From: Gordonia insulae
Lineage (GTDB): Bacteria; Actinomycetota; Actinomycetes; Mycobacteriales; Mycobacteriaceae
Assembly (NCBI RefSeq): GCF_003855095.1
Contig: NZ_CP033972.1
Span: 806,001-870,000 of the forward strand
Reading direction: 5' to 3'
Length of the DNA stretch: 64,000 bases
The notes beneath the pieces are model-generated. The model made no database searches, had not been told where the DNA came from, and saw only the letters and a list, made by a program, of their open reading frames with translations. This document shows, one piece after another, positions 8,410 to 17,336 of this stretch; position 1 is the first letter of the stretch; each line of letters opens with the position of its first letter. The position numbers and the translations under genes are program-made.

Positions 8410-9696
8410 TCAGTCCGTCGAGTCGGACACGCTGTTGAGTGCATCCGCGATCGGGCCGGCGGTCAGGCCTCGCTGCCACTCCCGGGCTCCGTCGGCGGCC
8501 AGCCGCCGGTCCACGGACTCCACGGTCGCCGGGAGGTCGATGCCGTCCCAGCAGAGTTGGCGCACCGTGTCGGGGGCCAGCAGGTTCTCCACCGGCAACT
8601 GCAGGGTCTCGGCGATCTCCCGGACCACCGGCCGGACCTTCGCGGCACGCTCCGCGGCCTCGGGATTGCGCTGATCCCACCGGTTGACCGGGGGCAGCCC
8701 GACCGTGGGTGCCTTGCGTGCCGGCAGCTGATCGTCGGGCAGGTCCCGGGCCCGCTGGAGCGCGGCGAGCCAGATGCCGGCCTGCCGTCGCTGCCGGGGC
8801 CCGCCGAACACGGGGAGCCGGGTGAGCTCGGGCGGTGACGTCGGGTCCGCCGTGGCGGCCGTGACGATCGCCGAGTCCGGCAGGATGCGGCCGGGCGCCA
8901 CGTCTCGCTTCTGTGCGAGTTCCTCACGGGCCGTCCATAATTCACGCACCGCGGCGAGGGTGCGGGCGCTCTTGACGGTGTGGATGTTCGACGTCTTGCG
9001 CCAGCGGTCGGCGCGCGGCGCCGGGGCCGGCCGGTCGAGGACCGCGCGGAACTCCTGGCGCGCCCACCCGTCCTTGCCTGCCTCGACGAGCGCCGCGTCC
9101 ATCGCGTCGCGCAACTCGACCAGCACCTCGACGTCGAGGGCGGCGTAGTTGAGCCAGTCGTCGGGCAACGGTCTGCGTGACCAGTCCGCGGCCCCGTGGC
9201 CCTTGACGAGCCCCAGCCCGAGGAACTCGGCGACCATCGCCGCCAGGTTCACCTTCGCGAGGCCGAGCAGCCGGCCGGCGAGTTCGGTGTCGTACAGGTC
9301 CCGGCACACGAAGCCGAGTTCCCGTAGGCACGGAAGATCCTGATCGGCGGCGTGCAGGACCCATTCGGGGCCGTCGAGGGCCGCGATCACCGGTGCGAGC
9401 GCATCCGGCTCCTCGATCGGGTCGAGCAGGAAGCTTCCGGCACCATTGCGACGGATCTGCACCAGATAGGCACGTTGGGAGTAGCGGTAGCCGGAGGCGC
9501 GTTCGGTGTCGACCGCGATCGGGCCCTCGCCACCTGACAGGGCGGCGGCGGCATCGGCGAACTCGGACGCGGTGGTCAGGACCGGAGGGACGCCGTCGGC
9601 CGGGTGTAGTAGGGGCGTGGTGGCCGGTTCGTCGGCCTCGGGTGAGGGCCGGTCGTCCGGCGAGGACACCGGGGTCTGTTCGTCACCGGTGGTCAT
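8410..9696 (-). CDS. rnd: ribonuclease D (DEDD 3'-5' exonuclease with HRDC domain)
   Basis: A 428-residue RNase that trims tRNA and other small RNA 3' ends. After about 50 disordered residues the exonuclease domain carries DEDDy motifs: AVDTERASGYRY (Asp, Glu) near 61-72, VLHAADQDLPCL (Asp) near 112-123, and YAALDVEVLVEL (Tyr and Asp) near 189-200. Residues about 240-320 are an HRDC helical domain (SARTLAAVRELWTAREELAQ). It lies 18 bases after the DUF3000 gene on the same strand and ends convergently with dxs, as in mycobacteria (Rv2681). Confidence 0.93.
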   Translation of the reverse strand: MTTGDEQTPVSSPDDRPSPEADEPATTPLLHPADGVPPVLTTASEFADAAAALSGGEGPIAVDTERASGYRYSQRAYLVQIRRNGAGSFLLDPIEEPDALAPVIAALDGPEWVLHAADQDLPCLRELGFVCRDLYDTELAGRLLGLAKVNLAAMVAEFLGLGLVKGHGAADWSRRPLPDDWLNYAALDVEVLVELRDAMDAALVEAGKDGWARQEFRAVLDRPAPAPRADRWRKTSNIHTVKSARTLAAVRELWTAREELAQKRDVAPGRILPDSAIVTAATADPTSPPELTRLPVFGGPRQRRQAGIWLAALQRARDLPDDQLPARKAPTVGLPPVNRWDQRNPEAAERAAKVRPVVREIAETLQLPVENLLAPDTVRQLCWDGIDLPATVESVDRRLAADGAREWQRGLTAGPIADALNSVSDSTD

Positions 9697-9714
9697 CGCG
9701 GTCCCGTCACCGAC

Positions 9715-10350
9715 TCAGGCCGACCCGAGTTCGGTGACCCCGGCGGGTGGTAGTCCGGCGGCCGCGGACAAGACCTCGCAGAAGGCCTCCAGGTGGCCGC
9801 CGAGGTCGAGTTCGGTGGCGGTCCAGGATGCGCGCAGTTCCAGTTGGTGGGCGCGCGGTGGTCCGGCGATGTCGCCGTAACGGACCGAGGTGGTCGACGT
9901 GACCGTGCCGCCGAGCGCGGTGACCTCGATCGTCCGGTCCGACGATGTCGCGCCGGGCGAGCTCGCGGTCTCGCCGGCCGGGACGCCGAGCGCATCCGAC
10001 AACCAGCTCCATGCCACCTCGGGCAGCAGCGGGTCCATCGCGAGCGCCGCCTCCACCTCGGCCTGCACGTAGCCGACCAGGCGCATCGTGCCGTTCCAGG
10101 CCTCCTGGCCCGCCGGGTCGTACAACAGGATCAGCCGCCCGAACGAGCTGCCGGTCGAATCCACCGGGACGTCGTCGGAATCGTCCCAGCCGGTGCGTAC
10201 CTCGGCACCCACCGCGTAGCTGTACGGCGCCAGCCGCTGCGGCGGACGGATCGGACCGACCTCGATCTCCGGCCGGATCCGCGCGCCATGCAGTGATGCG
10301 ACCGCGGCGCGGAAGTCAGCAGGCTCCGTCGGAGCTCCAGAAGAGGTCAC
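9715..10350 (-). CDS. DUF3000 domain-containing protein (Rv2680-like)
   Basis: A 211-residue soluble protein of unknown function, conserved in actinobacteria upstream of RNase D. Recognisable family stretches are ADFRAAVASLHGARIRPEIE, GPIRPPQRLAPYSYAVGAEV, TMRLVGYVQAEVEAALAMDP, VAWSWLSDAL and PRAHQLELRASWTAT. I chose GTG 10350 (MTSSGAPTEPAD): a TACCGT box (10358-10363 on the minus strand) ends seven bases upstream, as expected for a leaderless mRNA. A GTG at 10374 is the alternative. The gene is divergent from hemE. In M. tuberculosis an enoyl-CoA hydratase gene (echA15) separates the two; it is absent here. Confidence 0.85.
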   Translation of the reverse strand: MTSSGAPTEPADFRAAVASLHGARIRPEIEVGPIRPPQRLAPYSYAVGAEVRTGWDDSDDVPVDSTGSSFGRLILLYDPAGQEAWNGTMRLVGYVQAEVEAALAMDPLLPEVAWSWLSDALGVPAGETASSPGATSSDRTIEVTALGGTVTSTTSVRYGDIAGPPRAHQLELRASWTATELDLGGHLEAFCEVLSAAAGLPPAGVTELGSA

Positions 10351-10420
10351 GTTGGTGACGGTAGGACGGGCCACCCCACCGTGGTCGGAGGCGCGCCGAC
10401 GCATGGCAGAGTAGGCACTG

Positions 10421-11488
10421 ATGTCCGAGACAACGCGATCCCATGCCCGCCGCACGCACGACCTGGCGCTGGTCGCCGCCGCCACCGGCGGGACGCCGAC
10501 CCGCCGGCCTGTGTGGTTCATGCGCCAGGCCGGTCGATCCCTCCCCGAGTACCGTGCGATCCGCGCCGATCACGGCATGCTCGAATCGTGCTTCGATCCG
10601 GAACTCGTCTGCGAGATCACCATGCAGCCGGTGCGCAGGCACGACGTGGACGCCGCGATCCTCTTCTCCGACATCGTGGTGCCGTTGAAGGCCGCGGGCA
10701 TCGACCTCGACATCGTCGCGGGTACCGGCCCCGTCATCGCGCAGCCGGTGCGCAGCGCTGCCGATGTCGCGTCGTTGCCGCGCCTGGAACCGGAGTCGGT
10801 GGGCGCGATCGCGGGCGCCATCGAGTTGCTCCTCGGGGAACTCTCGGACTCCACCGCCCTGATCGGCTTCGCCGGCGCGCCGTTCACCCTGGCGTCGTAC
10901 CTGATCGAGGGCGGACCCAGCAAGCACTACGAGCGCACCAAGGCGATGATGCACGGTGATCCGGACACCTGGCACCTGCTGATGGGGCGTCTCGCCGACA
11001 TCACCATCGCCTTCCTGCGGGTCCAGCTGGATGCGGGTGTGGACGCCGTTCAGCTGTTCGATTCGTGGGCCGGGATGCTCTCGCTGGCCGACTACCGCAC
11101 CTATGTGGCGCCGCACAGTGCCCGGGTCTTCGCGGAGGTCGCCGACCACGGTGTGCCACGCATCCACTTCGGCGTCGGTACCGGCGAACTGCTGGGTGCG
11201 ATGGCCGACGCGGGCGCCGACGTCATCGGGGTCGACTGGCGGGTGCCCCTCGACGACGCGGTCCGCCGCGTCGGACCGGGCAAAGCGGTCCAGGGCAACC
11301 TCGATCCGACCCTGCTGTTCGCCGGACCCGAGGTCGTCGAACGTGAGGTCCGGCGTGTGGTCGCCGACGGCGAGCGGGCCATCCGTGCGGGCGCCGCCGG
11401 TCATATCGTCAACCTCGGTCACGGCGTGCTGCCCGGCACCGATCCCGACGTCCTCACCCGGGCGGTCGAGTTGATCCACTCCATCTGA
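10421..11488 (+). CDS. hemE: uroporphyrinogen III decarboxylase
   Basis: A 355-residue enzyme that removes four acetate carboxylates from uroporphyrinogen III to give coproporphyrinogen III. The signature [15 protein letters not shown] lies near residues 31-45 (the arginines bind substrate acetates). [14 protein letters not shown] contains the conserved catalytic Asp, and [20 protein letters not shown] and [15 protein letters not shown] are further family blocks. [29 protein letters not shown] and [19 protein letters not shown] complete the barrel. It heads a haem operon with the porphyrinogen oxidase 13 bases downstream and hemQ after that. The short leader (GTAGGCACTG before ATG) shows no strong ribosome-binding site. 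Confidence 0.97.
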   Translation: MSETTRSHARRTHDLALVAAATGGTPTRRPVWFMRQAGRSLPEYRAIRADHGMLESCFDPELVCEITMQPVRRHDVDAAILFSDIVVPLKAAGIDLDIVAGTGPVIAQPVRSAADVASLPRLEPESVGAIAGAIELLLGELSDSTALIGFAGAPFTLASYLIEGGPSKHYERTKAMMHGDPDTWHLLMGRLADITIAFLRVQLDAGVDAVQLFDSWAGMLSLADYRTYVAPHSARVFAEVADHGVPRIHFGVGTGELLGAMADAGADVIGVDWRVPLDDAVRRVGPGKAVQGNLDPTLLFAGPEVVEREVRRVVADGERAIRAGAAGHIVNLGHGVLPGTDPDVLTRAVELIHSI

Positions 11489-11501
11489 GCGTGGCGCGGA
11501 G

Positions 11502-12896
11502 ATGACTCAGCGGATCGCGATCGTCGGCGGGGGAGTGTCCGGACTCACCGCCGCACTCCGACTCCGCCAGGCTCTCGGACCCGATGCCCACATCGACCTG
11601 TTCGAGGCCGGCGAGCGACTCGGCGGCGTCCTGCACACGACGTCGGTGGGGGGCCAGACCGTCGACGTGGGAGCCGAGGCGTTCATCGTGCGTCGACCGG
11701 AGGCGGTGGACCTGGTCCGCGAACTCGGCTTGGCGGACCGGGTCGTATCGCCGACGACGCGGCGACCTGCAGTCTGGTCGCAGGGCCGGCTGCATCCACT
11801 GCCGACGCCGGCGCTGATGGGCATCCCGGCGACAGCGGAATCGGTTGCCGGACTGGTCGATCCCACCGATCTCGCACATATCGTGAGCGAGGCCGACAGG
11901 CCGTGGCCATGGGTTGCCGGCGCGAACCCGTCGGTGGGGGAGCTCGTCGCCGAGCGGTTCGGCGCGTCGGTGGTCGCCCGCAGTGTCGATCCGATGCTCG
12001 GCGGCGTCTACTCGAGCCTGGCGGGCGACATCGGTCTGCGCGAGTCGGTACCGGCCCTGGCGAGCCGACTGGATGCCGGCGCGCCGAGTCTGTCCGCCGC
12101 GGTCGCCGACATCACCGCCACGAGTACAGCCGGTGGGCCGGTGTTCGGCACCCTCGTCGGGGGGTACCGGGTGTTGCTCGACGCCTTGGCCACCGCCGCG
12201 GCCGTCGAGCCGCGGCAGTGCGCCTTCGTCCGGAGGCTGACCTCGTGCCCCGGTGGCTGGACGCTCGACGTCGGCGGCGATGAGTCCGCGGACTACGACG
12301 GTGTCGTCCTGGCGATCCCCGCCTGGCGTGCCGGGGACCTGTTGCGGGATGCCGTTCCGGACCTCGCCACACCGCTCCGCGCGGTGCAGCGCGCGTCATC
12401 GGTGGTCGTCTCGATAGCGCTGGAGCCGGGAACGCCGCTGCCGGAGAACTCGGGCGTTCTGGTTGCGACCGGAGATACTCTGCGCGCCAAGGCTTTCACC
12501 TTCAGTTCGCAGAAGTGGTCGCACCTCTCGGCTCCGGATCGCCCTGTTTCGGTACGCGCCTCGTTCGGTCGGTTCGGAGCCCCGGTACCCGACGACTGCA
12601 TCGAGGAGGGCGTCGATACGCGGATTCGCGCCGAGGCGCTCGAGGACCTCGACGAGGTCTGTCGGGCGGCCGGGATCGTCCCACCGTCGACGCGGGTCAA
12701 GGACGTGGTGGTGCAACGGTGGACCAACGGTCTGCCGGTGTATGCGCCGGGACATCTCGAGGCGATGACGGATGTACTGCGCCGGCGTCCGTCTCGTCTC
12801 GTCCTGGCCGGCTCCTCGTACTCCGGAGTCGGGGTCCCGGCGTGTATCGGCCGCGCCGGCCGCGCTGCTGCCGACCTGCTGGCCGACCTCGCCTGA
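11502..12896 (+). CDS. hemY: coproporphyrinogen III/protoporphyrinogen oxidase (FAD-dependent)
   Basis: A 464-residue FAD enzyme that oxidises the porphyrinogen to porphyrin. MTQRIAIVGGGVSGLTAALR is the dinucleotide-binding start, followed by DLFEAGERLGGVLHT and DVGAEAFIVRRPEAVDL. Middle motifs include VARSVDPMLGGVYSS. The C-terminus LVLAGSSYSGVGVPACIGRAGRAAADLL is the typical FAD-closing segment. In actinobacteria this gene with hemQ forms the coproporphyrin-dependent haem route, so the preferred substrate is probably coproporphyrinogen III (the CgoX activity) even though the gene is usually named hemY/hemG. It lies between hemE and hemQ. Confidence 0.95.
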   Translation: MTQRIAIVGGGVSGLTAALRLRQALGPDAHIDLFEAGERLGGVLHTTSVGGQTVDVGAEAFIVRRPEAVDLVRELGLADRVVSPTTRRPAVWSQGRLHPLPTPALMGIPATAESVAGLVDPTDLAHIVSEADRPWPWVAGANPSVGELVAERFGASVVARSVDPMLGGVYSSLAGDIGLRESVPALASRLDAGAPSLSAAVADITATSTAGGPVFGTLVGGYRVLLDALATAAAVEPRQCAFVRRLTSCPGGWTLDVGGDESADYDGVVLAIPAWRAGDLLRDAVPDLATPLRAVQRASSVVVSIALEPGTPLPENSGVLVATGDTLRAKAFTFSSQKWSHLSAPDRPVSVRASFGRFGAPVPDDCIEEGVDTRIRAEALEDLDEVCRAAGIVPPSTRVKDVVVQRWTNGLPVYAPGHLEAMTDVLRRRPSRLVLAGSSYSGVGVPACIGRAGRAAADLLADLA

Positions 12897-12971
12897 CAAT
12901 TCCGGCGAACCACGAGGCTCTGTCCACAACCACGGAACCCGTGCGATGTCACCCATCGCGTCGGTGGCACC

Positions 12972-13676
12972 ATGAATGGCATGAGCCGCTTGGACTACGC
13001 AGAACTCAACTCGACGATCCGCTACCTGATGTTCTCGGTGTTCTCGGTGCGGCCGGGTGAACTCGGTACGGACCGGGACCAGGCCAAGGCCGACGCCACC
13101 GACTTCTTCAAGTCGCTGGAGGATGCCGGCGTCGTGGTCCGCGGTGTGTACGACGTCTCCGGCCTGCGCGCCGACGCCGACTTCATGATCTGGTGGCACG
13201 CCGAGGAGCTCGAGCAACTGCAGGCGGCCTATGCGCGGTTCCGTCGCGAGACGATTCTCGGGCGCGCGAGCACTGCCGTGTGGAGCAACGTCGCGCTGCA
13301 TCGGCCTGCCGAGTTCAACAAGAGCCATATCCCGGCGTTCCTGGCCGGCGAAGAGCCCGGCAAGTACATCTGCGTCTACCCGTTCGTGCGCTCCTACGAG
13401 TGGTATCTGCTGCCCGACGAGGAGCGACGCAAGATGCTCGCCGACCACGGAATGGCGGCGCGCGCCTACAAGGATGTCCGGGCGAACACGGTCTCGTCGT
13501 TCGCGCTCGGCGACTACGAGTGGCTGCTGGCGTTCGAGGCGCCCGAACTGCACCGCATCGTCGACCTCATGCGCGACCTACGCGCCACCGAGGCGCGCCT
13601 GCATGTCCGCGAGGAGACGCCGTTCTTCACCGGGCCGCGGGTCGAGCCGACGGCCCTCATCGACGCCCTGCCCTGA
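12972..13676 (+). CDS. hemQ: coproheme decarboxylase (HemQ/ChdC)
   Basis: A 234-residue haem-binding protein of the chlorite-dismutase fold that converts coproheme III to haem b with peroxide. Key residues line up with the characterised actinobacterial enzyme: His119 (SHIPAF, distal), Tyr136 ([11 protein letters not shown], the radical tyrosine) and His159 ([14 protein letters not shown], proximal iron ligand). Other family blocks are [16 protein letters not shown] and [17 protein letters not shown] 12972 is used; a second ATG at 12981 (MSRLDY) is equally possible and would renumber by three. Third gene of the haem operon, 75 bases after the oxidase. Ends at a GC-rich inverted repeat shared with msrB. 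Confidence 0.95.
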   Translation: MNGMSRLDYAELNSTIRYLMFSVFSVRPGELGTDRDQAKADATDFFKSLEDAGVVVRGVYDVSGLRADADFMIWWHAEELEQLQAAYARFRRETILGRASTAVWSNVALHRPAEFNKSHIPAFLAGEEPGKYICVYPFVRSYEWYLLPDEERRKMLADHGMAARAYKDVRANTVSSFALGDYEWLLAFEAPELHRIVDLMRDLRATEARLHVREETPFFTGPRVEPTALIDALP

Positions 13677-13712
13677 TCGCGATCGCGATCGCGTCACGCC
13701 CAACGGCGTCTC

Positions 13713-13783
13713 GTTCTGGCCGCAATTCCGGTGTCAGGCCGCGGTTCCCGCTCCAAGCCGGAATCTGAAACCGCGGCCAGAAC
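13713..13783. terminator. large bidirectional inverted repeat between hemQ and msrB
   Basis: GTTCTGGCCGC (13713-13723) pairs with GCGGCCAGAAC (13773-13783), and inside it ATTCCGG (13725-13731) pairs with CCGGAAT (13758-13764). An alternative nested pairing uses GGCCGCGGTT (13738-13747) with AACCGCGGCC (13769-13778). It sits between two convergent genes and has no long T-run on either side, so it is best described as a bidirectional stem that may act as a terminator or 3'-end stabiliser. Just upstream, a GATCGC hexamer run (13676-13693) follows the hemQ stop. Confidence 0.6.
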
Positions 13784-13789
13784 AACCGG

Positions 13790-14257
13790 TCAGTCCTCGG
13801 CCGACTCCAGCCGCAGACTGATCGAGTTGATGCAATAGCGCAGGTCGGTGGGGGTGTCGTAGCCCTCGCCCTCGAAGACGTGCCCGAGATGGCTGCCGCA
13901 GTTCGCGCACAGCACCTCGACACGGCGCATCCCCAGTGACGTGTCGACACGTTCGATGATCGCGTCACCGGCGAGGGGGGAGAAGAACGACGGCCACCCA
14001 CAGTGGGAGTCGAACTTCTGCGTGCTGCGGAACAGTTCTGCGTCGCAGGCGCGACAGCGGTAAACGCCGACCGTCTTGGTGTCGGTGTACTCGCCGGTGA
14101 ACGGCGCCTCGGTGCCGGCCTGGCGGAGAACCCGGTACTCGGCCGGCGTGAGTCGCTCACGCCATTGCTCGTCGGTGACCTCGGCCGCGGAGGATTCGGC
14201 GGACGTGGATTCGGCCGACGTGGATTCGGCGGGCGTGGAATCGGCGTGGGTGCTCAT
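13790..14257 (-). CDS. msrB: peptide-methionine (R)-S-oxide reductase
   Basis: A 155-residue protein that reduces methionine-R-sulfoxide. The MsrB domain starts near residue 27 (VTDEQWRERLTPAEYRVLRQ) and has the two structural zinc pairs CRAC and CANC. Catalytic residues are in RRVEVLCANCGSHLGHVFEG and in the C-terminal RYCINSISL, whose Cys is the usual nucleophile. The first 25 residues are an Ala/Glu/Ser/Thr tail made of a five-residue repeat (STPAE, STSAE, STSAE). There is no signal peptide, so the enzyme is cytosolic. ATG 14257 overlaps the aftC stop (ATGA), so expression is coupled to aftC, as in mycobacteria (Rv2674/Rv2673 pair). Confidence 0.95.
   Translation of the reverse strand: MSTHADSTPAESTSAESTSAESSAAEVTDEQWRERLTPAEYRVLRQAGTEAPFTGEYTDTKTVGVYRCRACDAELFRSTQKFDSHCGWPSFFSPLAGDAIIERVDTSLGMRRVEVLCANCGSHLGHVFEGEGYDTPTDLRYCINSISLRLESAED
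14192..14251 (-). repeat. four 15-bp tandem repeats inside msrB
   Basis: On the plus strand four consecutive 15-base units (14192-14206, 14207-14221, 14222-14236, 14237-14251) share GGATTCGGCNGNCGT, with the last unit diverged. Read on the msrB strand they encode the pentapeptide T-S/P-A-E-S near the N-terminus. Because the unit is a multiple of three, copy-number change would not break the frame. Confidence 0.85.
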
Positions 14258-15537
14258 TTCTCCACGGTAGCCACCGCACCGCGACCCTCGCCACCGTCGC
14301 CGGCGCCGTCGGTCAGGGCGGGATCGGCCACGCCCGCACCGGAGTCGTCGAGCGATGCCACCCCGTCGCGGCGCATGTCGAGGTAACGGAACAGCAGGGA
14401 GCAGAACACGGCGATCATCAGCAGCGACCATCCCCAGGTCACCTTGTTGAACTCGAGCTGACGGCCGAAGGCCTCCCACCGCACGGAGTAGAACGAGTCG
14501 AACGTCATGCACCCGTACACGCCGAGCCAGGCGGGCCAGTTCCGCACCGTCGAGCCGGCCAGGAAGACGGTCATCAGGAGCGGGAAGAGAAGCATCGAGT
14601 AATAGCCCTGGCCGAGCGCGCCGACGAGGAAGGTCGTCCCCATCAGCACGCCCGACGACGTGGTGAGCCACAACAGTTCGTCGCTGCGTCGGTAGTAGCG
14701 ATACAGGAACCACAGTGAGAAGACCGCCATCACGACGAAGGCGATGCGCAGCAGGAGGATCAGCCAATCCGCCACACCGAAGTACGCGCCGTTGCCGCCG
14801 ATCGAACTGTTGTAGTAGTCGCGGGCCTCGTTGAGGTAGGGCATCGTCCGCGTGATGAACGAGTTGGGGTCCACGCTCAACGGCCAGGCGATCGCGGTCA
14901 GCACCACCGGAATGCCGATCGCGGTGACCAGGATCCGCCATTGACGATTCAGCAGGGGGAGCAGCAGCAGCGGGGCGATGATCGGTTTGACCGCGAGCAC
15001 CAGGCCGATCGGCACGCCCGCCCACAGATCATGCCGGTTCATCATCAGCACCATGAAGGCGAGCATGCCGAGGAGCACGAACGAGTTGAAGTTGGTGAAG
15101 ACGAGGGTGTGCGCGACGGTCTCGGTGCTGAAGAAGACGAACAGGATCACCGGCACGACCCAGGACTTCGCGGAATAGCCGAAGAGACGGGCGAGCAGGT
15201 AGGCGCTCGCGACGAGTGCGATGACGCTGATCGCGATGAACAGCCACCGCGATCTCTCGGGGTCGATGATGGCCAACGGGGCCATCAGCAGCGTTCCCGA
15301 CGGCGGGTACAGGTAGTGCGGATCGACGGTGTTGAGGTTCTCGCCGTAGACCGGCTGGCGGTTCAGGAACTGCAGCGCGGCCGCATAGACGGGCTTGAAG
15401 TCGTCGGTGCGGTCGCCGTTGACCCCCAGGATGACCGCCCGGTGGAACATCGTCATGAGAGTGATCGGCCACAGCACCATCGGGATGATCCGCTGCGGCG
15501 TCATCTGCGGGTGGAGGTACCTGTCGAGAATCGCCAC
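14254..15537 (-). CDS. aftC: alpha-(1->3)-arabinofuranosyltransferase AftC (GT-C fold)
   Basis: A 427-residue polytopic membrane glycosyltransferase that adds the 3-linked branch arabinofuranose to arabinan of arabinogalactan and lipoarabinomannan, using decaprenyl-phosphoryl-arabinose at the outer face of the membrane. About ten hydrophobic segments span residues 15-400. The first extracellular loop holds GVNGDRTDDFKPVYAAALQF, with the conserved acidic pair expected of GT-C enzymes, then VDPHYLYPPSGTLLMAPLA. The last 35 residues are a soluble acidic tail. It sits after the TAP-like lipoprotein and overlaps msrB by four bases. The same order occurs in mycobacteria. Confidence 0.92.
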   Translation of the reverse strand: MAILDRYLHPQMTPQRIIPMVLWPITLMTMFHRAVILGVNGDRTDDFKPVYAAALQFLNRQPVYGENLNTVDPHYLYPPSGTLLMAPLAIIDPERSRWLFIAISVIALVASAYLLARLFGYSAKSWVVPVILFVFFSTETVAHTLVFTNFNSFVLLGMLAFMVLMMNRHDLWAGVPIGLVLAVKPIIAPLLLLPLLNRQWRILVTAIGIPVVLTAIAWPLSVDPNSFITRTMPYLNEARDYYNSSIGGNGAYFGVADWLILLLRIAFVVMAVFSLWFLYRYYRRSDELLWLTTSSGVLMGTTFLVGALGQGYYSMLLFPLLMTVFLAGSTVRNWPAWLGVYGCMTFDSFYSVRWEAFGRQLEFNKVTWGWSLLMIAVFCSLLFRYLDMRRDGVASLDDSGAGVADPALTDGAGDGGEGRGAVATVEK

Positions 15538-15644
15538 TCGCGAACCGTACTACGTCCGGACGCCCACCTGAGCACAGCCTGGACCGTTTGTCGGAGGTCG
15601 ACGTCCGTGGTCGTACGGTCTGTGCGGGTTGGGTCTGCCGGGGT

Positions 15645-17273
15645 TCAGGTGGGGCAGCCGCGTTCGGTCGGTTCACCCAGCGGCCGGTCGCCGAGGTACT
15701 GACCGACGAGATCGGCCGCACACGCGCTGCGCGACAGCACCGAGTAGCCCATGCCGTCCCACGACACCGTCGTGGGAGTGGTGCCCGCCTTGATGAACAG
15801 ACCACCCAGTGCGTCGAGGCCACCGTTGCCGTTGATCGGGTCGTTGGCGCCGTTGAGCACCAGCGGATCGACCGGCAGCGCGTTCGGCGGATTCGTCGGC
15901 GTCGCGGATGCCCACCCGTTGCACCGCAACAGTGACAGTGCACTGTTCGCCCCGGTCAGCGGGTTCTGTTTGGTCCAGCTGTCGATCAGGCCGGGGATCT
16001 CGTTCTGTCCGACCGGACCGGAGACATCGTTGCACCGCCCGACGAGCTGCCCGTCGGTGGTGCGCAGGGCATCGGCGCGTTCGGCCTGCGCGCCCAGTGC
16101 GCCGGTGTCGCCCCGCGCAGCGGCCGCGATGGCCGAGGCCAGCTCCGTGACGGCCTCGGGGCGGTCCGGAGCCAGCGCCAACGAGGTCGTGATCGCCGCG
16201 AGTGCCTGGGTGTCCGAGATGCCGCCGAGGTCGCCGGTCCGTCCCCTCGCGAGAACGTCGGCGATCATGGCGTTCCCGTTCGCACCGAGCGGACAGGAAC
16301 CCGCCGATGTGCACTGCTGGACGAACTCCCGCAACGCGGCCTGGACGCCGGTCGCCTGCGTCGCGGCCCGGTCCCTGGCGTTGGCGCCGAACGGCGTCGG
16401 TGTGTCCAGGATGATGCGTCCGGCCCGGCCGGAGTAGTCGCTCGCATAGGACAGCACGATGTCCGAGCCCTCACCGATCCCGACCAGAGCGAGATGTTCG
16501 ACGCCCCAGCGGATCCGCAGGGCCTCGATGTCGGCCGCCGCGAAACCGGCGCCGAAGTCGAGCTGGTAGGGGGTCAGGGTCTCGGTGCACCCGTCGGCGG
16601 CCGACGACGCCGCCCGCGCCAACCGATTGATGCGTTCGTCCTGGGTCGAGCCGGCCGCGCCCGCGAGACCGTTGCTGCTCAACGCCGAGCGCTCCTGGCG
16701 CGTCATGCAATCGAGTTCGGTGCTCTCGGCGCCCCCGCGTCGATCGATGGCGACCACCGGATGCTTGTCGAGCAGGGTTCGCCCGGGACCGGACGAGAGC
16801 AGCATCAGCGTGCGCGACGACGGCAGGTCGGATCCCGAGGTGAGCACGAGCGGCGCGGCATCGCCGGGGGTGGCGGCCACCCGGGCACGCGTCATCGACA
16901 CCGTCAACGTGTCGCCCGTCGGCCGGTCCGGGTTGACCGGGACATCGAGCTTCGCGCATTCGAGGGTCACACCGCCGGGCGCCGGGATGCCGAATCGGCC
17001 CGCGGTCTGGCGAGCGCAGGGGGTCCAGTCCAGGTCCCTTTTCGGGACGTCGACAGACGGCAACGCGGGCGGAGCGGACGACGACGTCGCCGCGTCGTCA
17101 CCCCCACCGCCGCCGGTGACGACGTCGGGCCCTGGATCCGGACCGACCGTGCACCCGCTGAGACCGACCGCGACCGTGATCACCGCGGTCGCCCACAGCA
17201 TCAGGGTGCGCCGTGGTCGGATGCCGCGGGCCTGCCCACCGGGTGCTCGTCGCATGTCCGCGAGCCTAGTCAT
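15645..17273 (-). CDS. TAP-like alpha/beta-hydrolase lipoprotein lacking key catalytic residues (Rv2672-like)
   Basis: A 542-residue exported protein. Residues 21-41 are a signal peptide ending in VGLSGC, a lipobox, so it is probably lipid-anchored. The rest follows the tripeptidyl-aminopeptidase fold: VVAIDRRGGAESTELDC near 174 and a C-terminal TAP domain ending ACAADLVGQYLGD. At the nucleophile elbow, where the family has G-x-S-x-G, this reads GIGEGS with Gly267 at the Ser position. Asp478 is kept (GANDP), but the usual GHG histidine region is WDGMGYS with Met508. It may therefore not be a hydrolase. ATG 17273 is chosen; 17255 is an alternative. It lies between ribD-like and aftC genes, matching Rv2672. 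Confidence 0.85.
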   Translation of the reverse strand: MTRLADMRRAPGGQARGIRPRRTLMLWATAVITVAVGLSGCTVGPDPGPDVVTGGGGGDDAATSSSAPPALPSVDVPKRDLDWTPCARQTAGRFGIPAPGGVTLECAKLDVPVNPDRPTGDTLTVSMTRARVAATPGDAAPLVLTSGSDLPSSRTLMLLSSGPGRTLLDKHPVVAIDRRGGAESTELDCMTRQERSALSSNGLAGAAGSTQDERINRLARAASSAADGCTETLTPYQLDFGAGFAAADIEALRIRWGVEHLALVGIGEGSDIVLSYASDYSGRAGRIILDTPTPFGANARDRAATQATGVQAALREFVQQCTSAGSCPLGANGNAMIADVLARGRTGDLGGISDTQALAAITTSLALAPDRPEAVTELASAIAAAARGDTGALGAQAERADALRTTDGQLVGRCNDVSGPVGQNEIPGLIDSWTKQNPLTGANSALSLLRCNGWASATPTNPPNALPVDPLVLNGANDPINGNGGLDALGGLFIKAGTTPTTVSWDGMGYSVLSRSACAADLVGQYLGDRPLGEPTERGCPT

Positions 17274-17336
17274 TGCACGGCGGGTGCAGCCGGGCACACC
17301 TCGCGCACCTGCGGTCCGCCGCGTCGATGGAGCGGT

